From an uncultured Acinetobacter sp. (GTDB lineage: Bacteria; Pseudomonadota; Gammaproteobacteria; Pseudomonadales; Moraxellaceae), in the NCBI GenBank assembly GCA_900771065.1, contig CAAGMP010000151.1, positions 1-15,623 on the forward strand: a DNA stretch of 15,623 bases, given 5' to 3'. The position numbers and the translations under genes were made by a program. Shown here piece after piece: positions 15,210 through 15,623 of this stretch; the first letter of the stretch is position 1; every line of letters begins with the position of its first letter. The notes below the pieces were generated by a model, which saw only the letters and a list, made by a program, of their open reading frames with translations, was not told the origin of the DNA and made no database searches.

Positions 15210-15623
15210 ATGACGTTTGTTCCAGCCAACGAAGGCATCGAAAAATTAAAACCATATCAACCGGGTAAACCAATTAGTGAACTTGAGCGTGAATTGGGTA
15301 TTACCAATATTGTCAAGTTGGCATCTAATGAAAATCCATTGGGTTGTTCAGAAAAAGTAAAAGAAGCGGTTGCTGCTGAATTGGCGGAAATTGGACGTTA
15401 TCCTGATGGTGGTGGTTTTATTTTAAAAGATCAAATTCAAGCGCAATTTGGTTTTGCTCATGACCGTATTACTTTAGGTAATGGTTCAAACGATTTATTA
15501 GAAATGTTTGCGCGCGCATTTGTTTCTGAAAAAGATTCGGTTGTATATAGTCAACATGCTTTTGCAGTTTATGCTTTGGTTACACAAGCGATTCATGCTC
15601 AAGCAATTGAAGAGATCGGAAGA
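15210..15623 (+). CDS. hisC: Histidinol-phosphate aminotransferase, 5' part only
   Basis: A PLP-dependent class I/II aminotransferase that converts imidazole-acetol phosphate and glutamate to histidinol phosphate; paralogues beside pheA may act on aromatic keto acids. The 138 visible codons start MTFVPANEGIEKLKPYQPGK. They show the substrate-arm signature LASNENPLG, the small-domain GRYPDGG stretch, and LGNGSNDLLE, the phosphate-cup part of the cofactor site. The PLP lysine would lie beyond the contig end. The ATG at 15210 has GGAC about 9 nt upstream. The family (about 350-370 residues) is cut at roughly 40 percent. The last four codons (EIGR) do not fit the expected continuation (V-P-A-K in the Acinetobacter proteins I recall) and derive from adapter-like sequence, so genuine coding probably ends at 15612. 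Confidence 0.93.
   Translation, partial: MTFVPANEGIEKLKPYQPGKPISELERELGITNIVKLASNENPLGCSEKVKEAVAAELAEIGRYPDGGGFILKDQIQAQFGFAHDRITLGNGSNDLLEMFARAFVSEKDSVVYSQHAFAVYALVTQAIHAQAIEEIGR
15613..15623 (+). other. Illumina TruSeq adapter start at contig end
   Basis: The final 11 bases, AGATCGGAAGA, equal the first 11 bases of the Illumina TruSeq read-through adapter (AGATCGGAAGAGC). They interrupt the conserved hisC frame at the contig end. An exact 11-base match at a fixed place has a chance of about one in four million under equal base use. This is almost certainly untrimmed adapter, not genome. Confidence 0.92.

Overview
The window looks like a complete 15.6-kb draft contig from a low-GC gammaproteobacterium, most probably an Acinetobacter species. 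This rests on AT-rich base use, on protein sequences I recognise as Acinetobacter-like (NadK, HisC, PurH, Fis, PBP1b), and on the neighbourhoods prmA/zinc-ribbon protein/fis/purH and nadK/yeaC. No mobile element, CRISPR array, rRNA or tRNA was seen. Almost all of it is core housekeeping DNA.

Layout. Positions 1-4972 are a minus-strand block: fpr (NADPH reductase), a bidirectional terminator, prmA (ribosomal protein L11 methylation), a zinc-ribbon membrane protein, a 359-bp gene-free gap, fis with a strong terminator, and purH (purine synthesis), whose last residues are damaged at the contig end. Divergent from fpr, the plus strand carries trmO (tRNA modification) and an orphan GspE/PulE-type secretion ATPase that ends in a 13-bp-stem terminator. 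A 55-codon minus-strand gene, hemP (haemin uptake protein), lies at 7634-7801. It has a textbook promoter overlapped by a perfect 7-1-7 Fur box and points away from a plus-strand Nudix hydrolase fused to a ThiE-like domain. The Nudix gene meets tail-to-tail (8-bp overlap) a two-gene minus-strand unit: PBP1b and a tiny lipoprotein whose start lies 2 nt after the PBP1b stop. Divergent from PBP1b are nadK and yeaC. They converge on a ybiB-like gene across a shared terminator. Finally pheA and a truncated hisC run rightward to the contig end.

How the genes fit together. pheA and hisC form an aromatic amino-acid/aminotransferase pair. PBP1b and its lipoprotein are likely co-translated in the envelope. 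prmA, fis and purH are pieces of a neighbourhood conserved in gammaproteobacteria in which dusB normally sits, and dusB is absent here. hemP is the only clearly iron-regulated gene, and its control region is shared with the Nudix gene.

The most notable observations are the hemP/Fur unit, the PBP1b-coupled mini-lipoprotein, the missing dusB, and two assembly warnings. The final 11 bases equal the start of the Illumina TruSeq adapter, and the first ~70 bases replace the conserved end of purH with homopolymer-rich sequence. I found no convincing new multi-gene system.
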